From contig NZ_MKTH01000024.1 of the NCBI RefSeq assembly GCF_001898175.1, positions 105,512 to 169,511 of the forward strand: a stretch of 64,000 nucleotides of DNA, written 5' to 3'. Position 1 is the stretch's first letter; the number at the start of each line of letters is the position of its first letter. Positions 48,568 through 62,400 of the stretch are shown one piece after another. This DNA comes from Cellulomonas sp. 73-92 (lineage in GTDB: Bacteria > Actinomycetota > Actinomycetes > Actinomycetales > Cellulomonadaceae). Both the position numbers and the translations under genes were made by a program. The notes beneath the pieces are model-generated. The model did not search any database, was not told where the DNA came from, and worked only from the letters and a program-made list of their open reading frames with translations.

Positions 48568-49518
48568 ATGGACGACGAGCCCGCAGCGGTCCCCATGGAC
48601 GACGAGGACGTGCTGGATGCCTACTCGCGGACCGTGTCGGGCGTCGCGGAGCGGGTGCTGCCCAGCGTCGCGAGCCTGACCGTCGTGACGGCGCGCGGCG
48701 CCGGCGCGGGGTCGGCCAGCGTCATCACGGGCGACCGACACCTGCTGACCAGCGCGCACGTGGTCGCCGGGGCGCGGCAGGTCGAGGCCGCCTTCCTCGA
48801 CGGGACCACGGTCGACGCCTTCGTGGTGGGCGCGGACCCCTTGTCCGACCTCGCCGTGCTGCGCGCCCTGGACGACGTGCCGCCGCCGGTCGAGCTCGGC
48901 GACGCCGCCCGGCTGCGCGTCGGCCAGCTGGTCATCGCGCTGGGCAACCCGCTCGGCCTCGCCGGCAGCGTCACCGCGGGGATCGTCTCCGCGCTCGGGC
49001 GGTCCCTGCCCACCGCGTCCGGGCGGGTGGTCGACGAGGTGATCCAGACCGATGCCGCGCTCAACCCGGGCAACAGCGGCGGGGTGCTCGCGGACGGCCA
49101 CGGCCGGATGGTCGGCGTCAACACGGCCCTCGCGGGAATCGGGGTCGGGCTGGCGGTGCCCGTCAACGCCACGACCCGCGGCATCGTCGACGCCCTCATG
49201 ACCCGCGGCCGGGTGCGCCGCGCATGGCTCGGCATCGCCGGCACGCAGGTGACCGTGATCCCCGAGGTCGCCGCCAAGCTCGGCTCGCGCACCGGGCTCC
49301 AGGTCGTGGAGGTGTCGCCGGGCAGCCCGGCCGCGGAGGCCGGGCTCCGGCGCGGCGACGTCGTCGTGTCGCTCGACGGCAACCCCGTCGTCACCACCAC
49401 CGCCGTGCAGCGGCTCATGGTGGAGGGCGCCATCGACCGTCGCATCGAGATCACCGTGTGGCGCAACGGCGCCCTCGTCGACGTCCTCGCCTATCCCCGC
49501 GAGCTCGGCACGCCCTAG
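48568..49518 (+). CDS. HtrA-like trypsin-fold protease with PDZ domain, no export signal
   Basis: 316 residues. Catalytic triad: His in [10 protein letters not shown], Asp in DPLSDLAVL, Ser in NPGNSGGVL. The PDZ domain covers about 215-310 ([30 protein letters not shown]). Unlike most HtrA proteins it begins with an acidic, soluble N-terminus ([15 protein letters not shown]) and has neither signal peptide nor membrane anchor, so it should be cytoplasmic. Converges on uppS with a 4-nt overlap. Confidence 0.85.
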   Translation: MDDEPAAVPMDDEDVLDAYSRTVSGVAERVLPSVASLTVVTARGAGAGSASVITGDRHLLTSAHVVAGARQVEAAFLDGTTVDAFVVGADPLSDLAVLRALDDVPPPVELGDAARLRVGQLVIALGNPLGLAGSVTAGIVSALGRSLPTASGRVVDEVIQTDAALNPGNSGGVLADGHGRMVGVNTALAGIGVGLAVPVNATTRGIVDALMTRGRVRRAWLGIAGTQVTVIPEVAAKLGSRTGLQVVEVSPGSPAAEAGLRRGDVVVSLDGNPVVTTTAVQRLMVEGAIDRRIEITVWRNGALVDVLAYPRELGTP

Positions 49519-50345
49519 GCAGGGCCGGGGCTGTCGACCGCTCCGCCGTAGCGGCGGTCGCGGCGGGCGTACTCCTCCACCGCGCGCCACAGGTGCGTGC
49601 GGTTGACGTCCGGCCAGGGCTCGTCGAGGAAGACGAGCTCGGCGTAGGCCGCCTGCCACACCATGAAGTTCGACGTGCGCTGCTCGCCGGACGTGCGCAT
49701 CAGCAGGTCGACGTCGGGCAGGTCCGGCTCGTCGAGGTGGCGCTGGATCGTCTTCTCCGTGACGTGCTCGGGGTCGAGCCGGCCCGCGGCGACCTCGCGC
49801 GCGATCGCGCGGGCGGCGTCGGCGATCTCGGCACGGCCGCCGTAGTTGACGCACATGGTCAGGGTGCACGTCGTGTTGTCCCTGGTGAGACGCTCGGCCT
49901 CCTCCAGCTCGGAGATCACCGACCGCCACAGCCGGGGACGACGACCGGCCCAGCGGACCCGCACGCCCCACGAGTTCATGAGGTCACGGCGGCGCCGCAG
50001 CACGTCCCGGTTGAAGCCCATGAGGAAGCGGACCTCGTCGGGCGACCGCTTCCAGTTCTCCGTGGAGAACGCGTACGCCGACACGTACTCGACACCGACC
50101 TCGATGGCACCCGCGACCACGTCGAGCAGCGACGCCTCGCCGGCGGCGTGCCCCGCGGTGCGCGGCAGGCCACGCGCGTTGGCCCAGCGACCGTTGCCGT
50201 CCATGACGATCGCGACGTGCCGCGGCACCAGCTCCCGGGGGATCGCTGGCGCCGTGGCGCCCGAGGGGTGCGGGTACGGGGGCACGACGGACGTGGGCGC
50301 GCCCCCCGGCCCGGCCGGGTCGTCGCTGCGCCTGCCACGCGCCAT
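49515..50345 (-). CDS. uppS: Isoprenyl (undecaprenyl) diphosphate synthase
   Basis: 276 residues. cis-prenyltransferase motifs: [52 protein letters not shown] and [20 protein letters not shown]. About 35 extra N-terminal residues are Pro-rich. It makes the polyprenyl carrier for peptidoglycan synthesis. Same strand as recO further right, but separated from it by the GGDEF gene. Confidence 0.93.
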   Translation of the reverse strand: MARGRRSDDPAGPGGAPTSVVPPYPHPSGATAPAIPRELVPRHVAIVMDGNGRWANARGLPRTAGHAAGEASLLDVVAGAIEVGVEYVSAYAFSTENWKRSPDEVRFLMGFNRDVLRRRRDLMNSWGVRVRWAGRRPRLWRSVISELEEAERLTRDNTTCTLTMCVNYGGRAEIADAARAIAREVAAGRLDPEHVTEKTIQRHLDEPDLPDVDLLMRTSGEQRTSNFMVWQAAYAELVFLDEPWPDVNRTHLWRAVEEYARRDRRYGGAVDSPGPA

Positions 50346-50526
50346 CGATCAGCACCTCCTCGTCGGGCCTCGCTCCCCGGGTCATTCTGCCGGGAACCGG
50401 CCACCCACCACCCCGCGGCGTCCACGACGAGGCCCCGATTCCCTACATCTCGGCCGCCGGGTGCCGATGAAGGGGGTGGACCGCCGTGCTCGGAGGCCGG
50501 CGGCCTCGCCTCGAGGGAGGAGGCCG

Positions 50527-51993
50527 GTGAACCGAGCCACCCCACGCACCTCCGCCGGCATCGTGCTCGCCTCGCTGCCGCTCGTCGCCGTGTGCATGCT
50601 CGGGCCGTCCTGGCGCTACGCCGCGGTGTCCGTCGCGACCGCCGTCCCGCTCGTCGTGCTCCTCATCCGGATCCCGCACCGCTCGGGCACCGACCGCCTC
50701 GGCTGGGCTCTCATGGCCGCCGGCACCGCCGTGCTCGCGGCCCACAACGTGCACAACCAGGTGGCCCTCGCGGGGACCGGCCGGCCCGCAGCCGGCACGC
50801 TCGCGGCGGCGACACTGGCGCTGGGCTACGTGCTGCTCGTCGCGGGCGGTGCCACCGCCGCGGCCCGCTTCGCGGGGGCCGACCGCGGCGGCATGCTCGA
50901 CGCGGCGATGGTCGGCCTCGCGGTGGCGAGCCTGCTGTGGGGCCTGGTGCTCTACCCCGCCCACGTGCGCCGCGGCTCGGGCACCGGGACCGTGCTCTAC
51001 GAGATGTCCCTGGTGCTGCTCGTCACCGCCCTCACCGGCGTCATCGTGCGGCTGGCGGTCGTCGTCCGCCCGGTGCGGACCGCCGGGCTGTACCTGCTGG
51101 TCGCCGTCACGGCGTCGACCGCCGCCGACGTCGCGTTCACCTTCACCGAGAGCCCGGTCGACCACCTGGCGACCTGGTGGGCGAGCGGGCTGTGCGTCGT
51201 CGCCCTCGTGGCCTTCGCGGCCGCGCTCGCCCACCCCTCCGTCACCGCGGCGGCGGACGTCGACCCGCCCGCCAGCCGCCTGACGCGCTGGCGGCTGGCG
51301 TTCCTCGGCGCCGCGCTGGCCACCAACCCGGTCCTCGTCGTCTGCCTCCAGCTGGCGGGTGCGCCCCGCGACCCCGCGCTCGTCGGCGGCGGGACGCTCG
51401 TCATGGTGCCGCTCGTCGTTGCCCGCCTCGCCCAGCTCGCCCGGCGGCAGGGCGAGGCCGAGCACCTCCTCCACGACCTGGCGGCGCACGACGAGCTGAC
51501 GGGTCTGCCGAACCGCCGGACGATGGCACGCCACCTCGAGGAGCTGCTCGACCGCGCCGCGGCGGGGCGGTCGCCCGGCGTCGTCGTCCTCTACATCGAC
51601 CTGGACGACTTCAAGGCGGTCAACGACACGCACGGGCACGTCGTCGGGGACCGGCTGCTGCGCACGGTCGCGCTGCGGATCCGGGCCAGCGTGCGACCGG
51701 GCGACATGGTCGCCCGGTTCGGCGGCGACGAGTTCGTCGTCCTCCTCGAGGGCACCCGCGCCACCGGCACGGACCTGGCGGCTCGGATCGAGACCGCGCT
51801 CGAGCCTCCGGTGACCATCGGCGCCGTGCGCGCCTCCGGCCGCGCCAGCGTCGGCATCGCGGTCACCACGCCGGGCCTGGAGACCACCGCCGAGCGGCTC
51901 CTGGAGCGCGCCGACGCGGAGATGTACTGCGCGAAGCGAGCTCGGCCGGCGTCCGCCTGGCCCCCGGCGGGCACCGCCCAGCAGCTGCCCTAG
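50527..51993 (+). CDS. Membrane-bound diguanylate cyclase
   Basis: 488 residues; GTG at 50527 chosen for GGGAGGAGG just upstream. Nine or so hydrophobic segments (about 10-300) form a membrane sensor domain. The GGDEF domain follows from about 325, with [14 protein letters not shown] and the product-inhibition site RPGD five residues before it, so it should be active and feedback-inhibited by c-di-GMP. No EAL domain. Its stop overlaps that of recO. Confidence 0.88.
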   Translation: MNRATPRTSAGIVLASLPLVAVCMLGPSWRYAAVSVATAVPLVVLLIRIPHRSGTDRLGWALMAAGTAVLAAHNVHNQVALAGTGRPAAGTLAAATLALGYVLLVAGGATAAARFAGADRGGMLDAAMVGLAVASLLWGLVLYPAHVRRGSGTGTVLYEMSLVLLVTALTGVIVRLAVVVRPVRTAGLYLLVAVTASTAADVAFTFTESPVDHLATWWASGLCVVALVAFAAALAHPSVTAAADVDPPASRLTRWRLAFLGAALATNPVLVVCLQLAGAPRDPALVGGGTLVMVPLVVARLAQLARRQGEAEHLLHDLAAHDELTGLPNRRTMARHLEELLDRAAAGRSPGVVVLYIDLDDFKAVNDTHGHVVGDRLLRTVALRIRASVRPGDMVARFGGDEFVVLLEGTRATGTDLAARIETALEPPVTIGAVRASGRASVGIAVTTPGLETTAERLLERADAEMYCAKRARPASAWPPAGTAQQLP

Positions 51994-52721
51994 ACCCGCT
52001 CGACCATCGGCAGCGAGCGCAGCCGGCGCTCCAGGTGGAACTGGCAGAACGCCGCCACCAGGCCGTTCCCTTCGGCCCGATGCCGCTCCGCGGAGGCGTC
52101 CGCCACCGCCCAGTCACCGACGAGCAGCGCCGCGAGCAGGGCGAACGTCTCCGGCGCGGGCGCCGCCGCACCCGGCGGGCGGCACGACGAGCAGACGGCG
52201 CCACCCATGGCGATCGCGAACGCGTGGTGCGGCCCCGGCGCGCCGCAGCGCGCGCAGTCGGCGAAGCTCGGCGCCCAGCCGGCCACCGCCAGGGCCCGCA
52301 GCAGGTAGGAGTCGAGGACGAGGCCCGAGGCGTGCTCGCGGCCCGCGAGCGCGCGCACGGCGCCGACGAGCAGCCAGTACTGCTGCAGCGCGGGCTCGTG
52401 CTCCGCCTCGACGAGCCGGTCGGCCGTCTCGAGCATCACGGTGCCGGCGGTGTAGAGCGCGTAGTCCTCGCACACCGGCCGGCCGTAGGCGCCGAGGGTC
52501 TCCACCTGCGTCACGGTGTCGAGGTTGCGGCCCGTCGCGAGCTGGACGTCGACGTGCATGAAGGGCTCGACACGGGAGCCGAAGCGGCTCGTCGTGCGCC
52601 GCACGCCCTTGGCGACCGCGCGCACCTTGCCGTGCTCGCGCGTCAGGAGGGTGACGATCCGATCGGCCTCCCCCAGCTTCTGGGTGCGCAGCACGATCGC
52701 CTCGTCGCGGTAGAGGCTCAC
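51990..52721 (-). CDS. recO: DNA repair protein RecO
   Basis: 243 residues from a GTG. N-terminal OB fold: [20 protein letters not shown], then [20 protein letters not shown]-terminal helical domain with a zinc site CARCG and CSSC. It loads RecA at gaps with RecR. leuA lies upstream on the same strand with a dispersed repeat in between. Confidence 0.92.
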   Translation of the reverse strand: MSLYRDEAIVLRTQKLGEADRIVTLLTREHGKVRAVAKGVRRTTSRFGSRVEPFMHVDVQLATGRNLDTVTQVETLGAYGRPVCEDYALYTAGTVMLETADRLVEAEHEPALQQYWLLVGAVRALAGREHASGLVLDSYLLRALAVAGWAPSFADCARCGAPGPHHAFAIAMGGAVCSSCRPPGAAAPAPETFALLAALLVGDWAVADASAERHRAEGNGLVAAFCQFHLERRLRSLPMVERV

Positions 52722-52758
52722 GTCCCCATTGTCCCCCGGCCCACCCCCACGCCCCGGA

Positions 52759-52842
52759 CGCCGAGCGCCCACGTCGTCACCGAGACCGTGCGTTCCGACG
52801 TCCGGAAGGGCCGGTCTCGAGAAGGAAGTGGGCGCTCGGCGG
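52759..52842. repeat. Dispersed palindromic repeat, copy 3
   Basis: Left arm CGCCGAGCGCCCAC..., right arm ...GTGGGCGCTCGGCG, with an inner segment CGAGACCGTGCGTTCCGACG close to copy 1. Located between leuA and recO. The left arm has ACGTCGTC where copies 1 and 2 have ACTTCGTC. Confidence 0.78.
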
Positions 52843-52872
52843 ATGGGAGTGCGCCCCGGCGAGCGGCGGGGG

Positions 52873-57292
<4,420 letters not shown>

Positions 57293-57296
<4 letters not shown>

Positions 57297-58438
57297 GGCA
57301 GCACCGCCCGCCGCAGCAGCCGGGGCAGGTCCTCGAGCGCGCCCAGGGTGGCCAGCGTCAGCACGCCCCTGGTGCGGGCGCGCAGCGGGGCGCCGGGCAC
57401 GCAGCGCACGACGAGGGTGCGGGCACCCGCCGGCACGTGCTGCGCGGCGAGTCGCAGGTCCCGCTCGTCGGGCACGGAACCGGTCACGAGCACGGCCAGC
57501 GACGCGTTCGGCGCCTCGCGGCCGACGCGCCGGCCGAGCAGGTGCACGCCGGCGCCCGCGGACCCGGTGACGAACGCCGCGCAGTCGTCGAGCAGCAGCG
57601 GCGGCGACGCCACGCGCATCCGGCCCGGCCCGGCGACGACGGTCACCTCGCGCTGGTCGCGGATCGCCTGCACCCCGAGCGAGGCGGTGACCGAAACGGC
57701 GAGCTCGAGGTCGTCGTCACCCGCGTAGTCCGCCGGCGCGTCGGCCAGCGCGATCGCGGTCAGCGTGCGGCGCGTGTCCTCGAACTGCTTGACCATCAAC
57801 GTGCCGCGACGGGCCGTGGTGCGCCAGTGGATGTAGCGACGGTCGTCGCCCGCCACGTAGTCCCGCAGCGCGTGGAAGCTGAGGTCGGTGTCGCTCAGGT
57901 CGCGGGCGGTCTGGCCCTCGAGGTCGCGCAGCAGGCCCGCGCCCGCGGCGCCGAGGGAGACGACGCGCGGGTGCACGTAGAGCTCGAGCGGCTCGGTCCA
58001 GCGCACCGTCCGGCGGGCGACGCCGAGCGGGTCGCCGCGCCACGAGCGCACGGGGCCGACGACGACGACGGCGCGCCGGTCGGTGGGCACGGCGAACAGC
58101 TCGTCGTGCCGCCCGCGGGACGCCAGGGACGGCACGGCGAGCTCGCCGACGGACCGGCCGACCGGCAGCTCGAGCCGCGAGGGCAGCGACCGCCGACGCG
58201 CTGCATTGGTCACGACGAGCCGGCCCACGGCGCGCTCACCGACCGTGACGCGCCTCGCCGCGAGGTCGAGGGTCACCGCGTACCGCGCCCGCCCGAACGT
58301 CATCGCGACCGACAGGACGAACACGGCGCCGGCGGACGCCCCGAGGGCCGCCACCTCCGTCCACCCGAGCAGGCGGCCCACGGCCAGCCCCACGGCCGCC
58401 ACGGCCGCGACGGACCACCCGAGCGGCGACACCCTCAC
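57293..58438 (-). CDS. DUF58 domain protein
   Basis: 381 residues from a GTG 1 nt after the MoxR stop. Two N-terminal spans, then the DUF58 domain with DLSFHALRDYVAGDDRRYIH and WRTTARRGTLMVKQFEDTR, and a von Willebrand-like C-terminal part. DUF58 proteins pair with MoxR ATPases and are thought to act in assembly or metal insertion into client proteins. Overlaps the transglutaminase gene by GTGA. Confidence 0.88.
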
Positions 58439-58439
58439 G

Positions 58440-59396
58440 TCAGTAGACCCGCAGCGCGGGCGGCGCGACCTCGTCGAGCACGCGGTCGAGGACCTGGGCG
58501 GCGGTGACCCCGGCGAACTCCGCCTCGGCATCCAGCACCAGGCGGTGCGCGAGCACCGGGTGGACCAGCTCCTTGACGTCGTCGGGCACGACGAACTCGC
58601 GGCCCGCCGCGGCGGCGGCGACCTTCGCGCAGCGCACCAGCGCGAGGCCGCCCCGGACGCTCGCGCCGACGGCGGTGCGGCCGTCCTCGCGCGTCGCCTC
58701 GAGGAGGCGCGCGACGTAGTCGAGCACCGCCTTGTCGACGTGGACCGTCTGGGCGACGTCGCACATCTCGCCGACCCGTTCGGTGGTGACGACCGGGTGC
58801 AGGTGGGCCGTCCGGTCGCGGGCTCCGGCCAGGATCTCCACCGACGCCGCCCGGTCCGGGTAGCCCAGCGACGTCTTCATGAGGAAGCGGTCGAGCTGCG
58901 CCTCGGGCAGCCGGTAGGTGCCGGCCTGCTCGATGGGGTTCTGCGTGGCGATGACCATGAACGGCCGGCCCACGGGGTGGCTGACCCCGTCGACCGTGAC
59001 GTTGCTCTCCTCCATCACCTCGAGCAGCGCCGCCTGGGTCTTGGGAGAGGCCCGGTTGATCTCGTCGGCCAGCACCACGGACGCGAAGACGGGGCCGGGG
59101 TGAAACTCGAACGTGCGGGTGCCCTGGTCCCAGATCGTCACGCCCGTGACGTCCGACGGCAGCAGGTCCGGCGTGAACTGGATCCGGTGGTGGGTGCCCT
59201 GCACGCTGGCGGCGAGCGCCTTGGCCAGGGACGTCTTGCCCGTGCCGGGCGCGTCCTCCAGCAGCAGGTGGCCCTCGGCGATCATCGCGACGAGCGCCAG
59301 CCGCACGGTCCGCCGCGTGCCGAGCAGCGCCTGCCCCACGTTGTCCGCGAGGGCGTCGAACGTGTCGGCGAACCGGGTGGCCTGCTCGGGCGTCAT
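58440..59396 (-). CDS. MoxR-type AAA+ ATPase
   Basis: 318 residues. Walker A LEDAPGTGKTSLAKALA, Walker B VVLADEINRASPKTQAALLE, sensor 1 IATQNPIEQAGTYRLPEAQL. C-terminal lid with VRGGLALVRCAKVAAAAAGR. MoxR proteins act as chaperones with VWA/DUF58 partners; here the partner is the next gene. Middle of the FN3-MoxR-DUF58-transglutaminase operon. Confidence 0.92.
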   Translation of the reverse strand: MTPEQATRFADTFDALADNVGQALLGTRRTVRLALVAMIAEGHLLLEDAPGTGKTSLAKALAASVQGTHHRIQFTPDLLPSDVTGVTIWDQGTRTFEFHPGPVFASVVLADEINRASPKTQAALLEVMEESNVTVDGVSHPVGRPFMVIATQNPIEQAGTYRLPEAQLDRFLMKTSLGYPDRAASVEILAGARDRTAHLHPVVTTERVGEMCDVAQTVHVDKAVLDYVARLLEATREDGRTAVGASVRGGLALVRCAKVAAAAAGREFVVPDDVKELVHPVLAHRLVLDAEAEFAGVTAAQVLDRVLDEVAPPALRVY

Positions 59397-59427
59397 CGGG
59401 CTGCTCTCTCCAGTCGTCGGGACGCCG

Positions 59428-62400
59428 TCAGGGCGCCACGACTAGGACATCGGACCATTCGCCCGCGCCCTTGACGTTCAACGCACGGACCTCCACACCG
59501 AACGACCCCGACAGGCCGACCTCGCTGAACCGCAGCGAGGTCGCCCCGGCGCCGCCGGGCACCGCGGCCGGCGCGGTGAAGGTCGCGCCGCCGTCGTAGG
59601 TCACCTGGTACTCGTAGCCCGTGATCGGCCGGTCGCTGGCCGGCGCCGTCCAGAGGGCGCGGCTGTGGTTGCCCGACAAGGTCAGGGTCATCTTCGCCGG
59701 GGGCGCGGGCGCCTGCGTCAGCCCCGACCCCGAGCCCGTGCTCCACGCCGCGTCGCCAGCGGCGTTGCGCCGCCGCACCTCGAGGGTGACCGTGTCCGGG
59801 ACCGCCGGCTGGCTGGGGTCGCACCACTGCGACGGCAGCGGGTGGGTGGCGTCGACCGTCACCCACGGGTCGGTCTGGTTGAGCCGGTACTGGGTCTCGA
59901 GCACGGGCGCGCCGCCGTCGGAGCCGAGCTGGACCGAGAGGGAGGCGCAGTCGACCGTGGGGCCGGGCGCCACGCCGACCGCCGCGACGGCGGGCCGGGT
60001 GACGACCGTGCCGCTGGTCACCTGGACCCAGTCGCTCGCGGCACCCTTCGAGGACAGCGCCCGCACCGCGAACGTCGGGGTCGATCCGCCGCCGAGCCCG
60101 GTGATCGTCGCGCTCGTCGTCGGGAACGTCCCGTAGCCCTGGACCTCGTAGCCGGTGATCGTCGCGTCGGCGGCGCCCGCGTCGGTCGGCGCGACCCAGG
60201 TCAGCGTGACGGACCCGTTCCCGGGGTCGCGGACATCGGCCGCCGTCGAGGGCGTCGCCACCAGCCCGGTCGGCACGCCGGGGGCGCTCCACACCTCGCC
60301 GGTGACCGAGCCCCACGCCGAGGCCCCGGCCTTGTTGACCGCTCGCACCTGGATCGCGTACTGCCGCCGCTGCGCGTCGGTGATCTGGTACGCCGCCGTA
60401 CCCACGTCGACCGGGCTCCCGCCGTCGATCGAGACCTCGTAGCGCGCGACCGGGTCGCCGTTCGCGGCGGCACCCTCGACCGCCGGCCAGGAGACGTCGA
60501 TGACGTTGCCGGTGAGCCCGCCCTGCCGCTGGGACGCGGTGGGAACGGGGGCGTCCGGGACCCCCGCCGGCACCTCGGAGGCGCTGTCCGACCAGCCCGA
60601 CGGGTCCGGCGCCTTGTTCGACGCGCGCACCCGCACCGTGTAGCGGACCCCGTTCGTCAGCCCGGTGAAGAGGTGCGAGGTCGACGCCTCGGTCACCGTG
60701 ACGACCCCCGCGGAGGAGCCGGTGAGCTCGAGGGTGTAGCTGGTGACGGGCGAGCCCGTGAGCGGGGGCGCCGTCCAGGTCGCCATCAGCGTGCCGTCCC
60801 CGAACGCCAGCGCCAGGTTCGTCGGCGGTGCCGGCACGGCGTCCGGGCGCGCCGGCGCGGACGGCGCCGACACCGGCGACCAGCCGACCGCGTTGTGCGC
60901 CTCGACCGAGAACGTGTACTCGACGTCGTTCGTCAGCCCGTCGAACGTGCAGGCGGTGCTCGGGCAGAGCTTGACGAGCATGCCCGGCATCGCCGTCACG
61001 CGATAGGAGTCGATCGGCTGGCCGCGGCTGTCCGGCGCGGTCCACGACAGGGCGACGGCCCGGTCGCGCACCTCGTCGATCCGCGGCGGGACAGGGGCCG
61101 CCGGCGGCCCGCTGACGACGAGGACGGCCTGCCCCTCGACGTCGCGGTCCGGGTCGCCGGTGACGTCGCGGACCCGGAACGTCGTGACCATCTCGCCGAC
61201 GAAGTCCGCCGCCGGCCGCAGCACGACCGTGCCGCCCGAGCCGATCGCGGCCGTGCCGGCACCGGGGGTCTGCACGCTGACGCCGATGACGGTCAGCGGC
61301 GAGTCGGGGAAGGGGTTGTAGGCGCCCGCGAGGACGTCCACCGTCCGGTCCTGGCCCTGCACCCCGTCGGTCAGGTGCTGGTCGAGGACCTTCGCGCGCT
61401 GCCGGGTGCTGGCGATGACCGCCAGGTCGACGGACACGTCGAGCACGCCGGCGCGCCCGTAGCCGATCGCCAGGTCCAGCGTCCCGGTGGTGCCCTTCGG
61501 CGTGGCCTCACCGGCCGAGACGGACAGCACCGAGCCGTTCAGGGGCGCGACGAAGCCGGCCGGCACCGCCGAGGTGATGCGGAACGTGTCGTCGCCGGGC
61601 TGAGCCGGCCGCCCGTCGGGCCCGGTGAGGAACGTCAGCAGGTCGACGCTCACCGGCGTCTCCCCCGGCGCGACCCGGATCTGCGACGGCGTGAACGCCG
61701 GCGGGTGGTCCTCGACCGCGATCACCGTGATCGGGATCGTCAGCAGGGCGGTGCGGGCCAGCGGGTCGCCGGGGCCGGTCGCGTCCGTCACCGGGACGGT
61801 GACGGAGGCTGGGCCCGAGTATCCGTCGGCCGAGGTGAACTGCAGCGTCTTGCCGTCCTTGACCAGGGGCGACCCGTCCGAGCGGGTGGCGGTGACACCG
61901 GCCGGGTCGGCGATGGACGCCGTGCGCCCGGGCGCCACCTGGACGTGCTCGTCGAGCGGGATGACCAGCTGGCTGCCGGACGCCACGGTCAGGTCGGGCG
62001 CGTCCCGTCGCAGCACCGGCGGGAAGTTGCCGAGCGCCGGCACCGTGATGAAGGCGTACGCGAACGCCGAGGTCGCACGGGTGTTGGTGAGCAGGAACGG
62101 CAGCGTCTGGGCGTGGTCGGTCAGCGTGACCACCACGGTCTGGTCCGGCGCGACGTGCGCCACGGTGGCCGCGACGTCGGGGACGGACACGGCGAGGTCG
62201 CTCATCGGGCCGCTGGGGTTCTGGGCGGTGGACAGCACGTCCACCGCGACCTGGGTCTTGCCGAAGGTGTCGGCCGCGGGCACGACGACGTCCTTGGCGA
62301 CCGGTGGCAGCACGGGCGCGTCCGCGGTGACGGTCACGGTGAGGATCGCGCTGTCGCGCCCGCCGCGCGCGTTCGTGGCGGTGTAGACCACCTGGACGAC

